A stretch of DNA of 7,042 nt from Thermoprotei archaeon (GTDB lineage Archaea > Thermoproteota > Thermoprotei > Thermofilales > B20-G17). Where the stretch lies: positions 1 to 7,042 of the forward strand of contig QMSC01000062.1 in NCBI GenBank assembly GCA_003649515.1, given 5' to 3'. The notes beneath the pieces are model-generated. The model saw nothing but the letters and a program-made list of their open reading frames with translations, was not told where the DNA came from and did not search any database. Below are positions 5,811 to 7,042 of this stretch, piece after piece. Each line of letters opens with the position of its first letter. The stretch's first letter is position 1. The translations under genes and the position numbers were made by a program.

Positions 5811-6752
5811 TCACCCCGAAAACTCCCTAAAGATGTCTTCTAAGGTAGGTTTTGCGAGCCTAAATGATTCTACACCATAACCTTCTAGGAGAGATAGTAA
5901 TGTCGGTGCTAGGGGCTTGCTACACAGAACCACGAGCTTGTTACCCTCAAGTATCGCTTCCTTTACACCGTTTAGTGAGCACATCCTATCAATAATAACC
6001 TGTGCCGGTTTGCTCAGCTCCACCTCGTACACGTAGCCCTGACCCGCCATCAACTTCTCCTTAAGGTCGCTTACTGATCCTTGAACCACTATTTTGCCTT
6101 GTCTCATTACTGCTATGTGAGTGAAGAGCGGGCCTATTTCGTAGAGCAGATGCGTCGATATGAAAATAGTTTTACCCTGCTTATTCAGCTCCTGGATAAG
6201 CCTCCTAAACTCCCGTGCGCCGTCCGGATCTACGCCTGATGTAGGCTCGTCTAGCACTAGTAACTCAGGGTCCTTTAGCAGGGCCTGCGCTATGCCGAGC
6301 CTTTGCTTCATGCCGACAGACATTTCCCCATATTTCCTCTGCCTATACTCCCAGAGACCGACAAGCTTCAGGCACTCTCTAACACTCTCTGTAGGTTTCT
6401 TCAAGCCCATGAGCTTAGCTATTGCCATGAGATTCTGTTCAGCAGTTAAATCCTCGTAAAAGCCAAGCCCTTCGGGCATAAACCCGACCTTCTCTCTTAT
6501 CTTCAAGGACTCCTTTACTATGTCGTAGCCTAGCACAGTTCCTCTGCCGCTCGTGGGGAGAATAGTACCCATGAGCATGTGTATCAGCGTGCTCTTGCCA
6601 GCGCCGTTTCTCCCCAGCAAGCCAAAGATGCTTCTCTTTGGAACTTCTAGGTTTACTCCGTCGACCGCCCTGACTTCTTTTCCACCTAATTTGTAAATCT
6701 TTGTCAGATTTTCAGTCTTGATAGGTGGTACCAATTTCTCCACCAAGATCAT
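5811..6752 (-). CDS. ABC exporter ATP-binding subunit (CcmA/DrrA-like)
   Basis: 313 residues. Full nucleotide-binding domain: Walker A GRNGAGKST (47-55), signature MSVGMKQRL (145-153), Walker B LLVLDEP (164-170) followed by D-loop SGVDP, and switch histidine in STHLL (H201). The Q-loop position reads F-M-P-E (E94) instead of glutamine, a common variant in this subfamily. Residues from about 236 form the C-terminal extension usual in ABC-2 exporters, ending FRLAKPTLEDIFREF, the typical family ending. ATP hydrolysis here drives the permease encoded 7 bases downstream. The ATG at 6752 is preferred because a TATA box lies about 25 bases upstream, fitting a leaderless mRNA; a TTG at 6734 with GGTGG just before it is an alternative. 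Confidence 0.95.
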   Translation of the reverse strand: MILVEKLVPPIKTENLTKIYKLGGKEVRAVDGVNLEVPKRSIFGLLGRNGAGKSTLIHMLMGTILPTSGRGTVLGYDIVKESLKIREKVGFMPEGLGFYEDLTAEQNLMAIAKLMGLKKPTESVRECLKLVGLWEYRQRKYGEMSVGMKQRLGIAQALLKDPELLVLDEPTSGVDPDGAREFRRLIQELNKQGKTIFISTHLLYEIGPLFTHIAVMRQGKIVVQGSVSDLKEKLMAGQGYVYEVELSKPAQVIIDRMCSLNGVKEAILEGNKLVVLCSKPLAPTLLSLLEGYGVESFRLAKPTLEDIFREFSG

Positions 6753-6772
6753 TGATGGTGAAACAAGCTATG

Positions 6773-6780
6773 ATTTTAAG
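6773..6780 (-). promoter_or_regulatory. TATA box of the ABC exporter operon
   Basis: The minus strand reads CTTAAAAT here, about 25 bases before the ATG at 6752, so transcription would start at the start codon. It lies 11 bases from the first dyad of the operator cluster at 6791. Confidence 0.5.
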
Positions 6781-6790
6781 TGAGATATGC

Positions 6791-6837
6791 GTTTGAAACG
6801 CGTTTTAAACAAGGAGATATATTTAGTTTAAACTAAA
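6791..6837. promoter_or_regulatory. Triple GTTT(N)AAAC operator in the divergent promoter region
   Basis: GTTTGAAAC (6791-6799), GTTTTAAAC (6802-6810) and GTTTAAAC (6826-6833) are three versions of one dyad, with centres at 6795, 6806 and 6829.5. Spacings of 11 and 23.5 bases put all three on about the same face of the helix. The first two together form a 20-bp palindrome with one mismatched pair (perfect core AAACGCGTTT), and the third sits inside a perfect 16-bp palindrome (6822-6837). The cluster lies between the TATA boxes of the two divergent genes. This is a strong candidate for a shared regulator-binding site; the regulator is not identified. Confidence 0.65.
6816..6825 (+). promoter_or_regulatory. 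TATA box of the divergent membrane-protein gene
   Basis: GATATATTTA predicts a start of transcription near 6846 and a leader of about 12 bases before the GTG at 6858. Its end overlaps the 16-bp palindrome, so a protein bound there would block TBP. A second AT-rich box (TTATATA, 6839-6845) could serve the downstream ATG at 6879 instead. Confidence 0.45.
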
Positions 6838-6857
6838 GTTATATAGTGGGGTATACT

Positions 6858-7042
6858 GTGAAACTTCAATCCGTTAAAATGGTTCCCTTGCTTGCTATTT
6901 CCCTTATTTTAGGAATAGTTATCGGTCTAGCCCTATTGTTTATGTTCCCTAGTATATTGCGCTTCAAGGAGAATGCGGGCGGCATATATATTCTGGATGA
7001 TGACTCTGCTCGTAAGGTCCTTATAATAGTGTACTCAGATAA
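6858..7042 (+). CDS. N-terminus of a membrane-anchored protein of unknown function, cut by the window edge
   Basis: An open frame runs from the GTG at 6858 to the edge (61 codons): MKLQSVKMVPLLAISLILG continues into a strongly hydrophobic segment (residues about 9-31), then a probable outside domain beginning RFKENAGGIYILDDDSARKV. This is a signal peptide or single N-terminal anchor with a basic start (two lysines), so the rest should be extracellular. An ATG at 6879 (codon 8) is an alternative start. GGGG lies 5-6 bases before the GTG as a weak ribosome-binding site. It is divergent from the ABC exporter operon and shares its operator region, suggesting related function. No family is recognisable from the visible part. 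Confidence 0.65.
   Translation, partial: MKLQSVKMVPLLAISLILGIVIGLALLFMFPSILRFKENAGGIYILDDDSARKVLIIVYSD

Noticed and set aside
5532..6459. Plus-strand open frames opposite the ABC permease and ATPase
   Set aside because: Antisense shadows of clearly identified genes with all family motifs on the minus strand.
6465..6480. Glutamate in place of the Q-loop glutamine in the ABC ATPase
   Set aside because: Unusual at first sight, but P-E at this place is common in CcmA/DrrA-type ATPases, so not a sign of inactivity.
1..7042. CRISPR array, tRNA, rRNA or riboswitch
   Set aside because: No regularly spaced direct repeats, no cloverleaf or GTTCRANNC-type T-loop in proper context, and no rRNA-like stretch was found by eye.

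Overview
The window looks like a piece of a hyperthermophilic archaeal chromosome, most likely Thermoproteota (Crenarchaeota). This is inferred from AT-rich TATA-type boxes about 25 bases before start codons, some apparently leaderless starts, frequent TTG and GTG starts with GGTGA-type Shine-Dalgarno sites, T-rich stretches after genes, and archaeal-looking winged-helix and surface proteins. I cannot fix the genus. No rRNA, tRNA, CRISPR array or complete insertion sequence was seen.

Left part (1-2217), minus strand. A winged-helix regulator gene is cut by the left edge. Next comes a two-gene operon. The first gene (577-2100) encodes a large surface protein with an N-terminal signal/anchor and one C-terminal membrane helix. 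The second (138-563) encodes a small winged-helix protein carrying two membrane helices. Upstream of the operon promoter is a cluster of GAACA/TGTTC dyads, a good operator candidate.

Middle part (2178-4855). This is mostly a gene graveyard. It holds a broken winged-helix gene (minus), a fragment of an unknown protein with an HPG..HC..C motif (plus), and a calcineurin-like metallophosphoesterase with three frameshifts and lost metal ligands (plus). Between the decayed genes sits one intact gene (3360-4097, minus) that is strikingly AT-rich and has a possible PD-(D/E)XK-like nuclease core ending in E-V-H-H. After it comes a frameshifted surface beta-sandwich protein gene (4192-4855, minus).

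Right part (4913-7042). An intact ABC exporter operon (ATPase 5811-6752, ABC-2 permease 4913-5803) is transcribed leftwards, and the decayed surface-protein gene lies just downstream on the same strand. A divergent gene for a membrane-anchored protein starts at 6858 and runs off the right edge. The shared promoter region carries three GTTT(N)AAAC dyads spaced at about one and two helical turns, suggesting one regulator controls the exporter and the divergent gene together.
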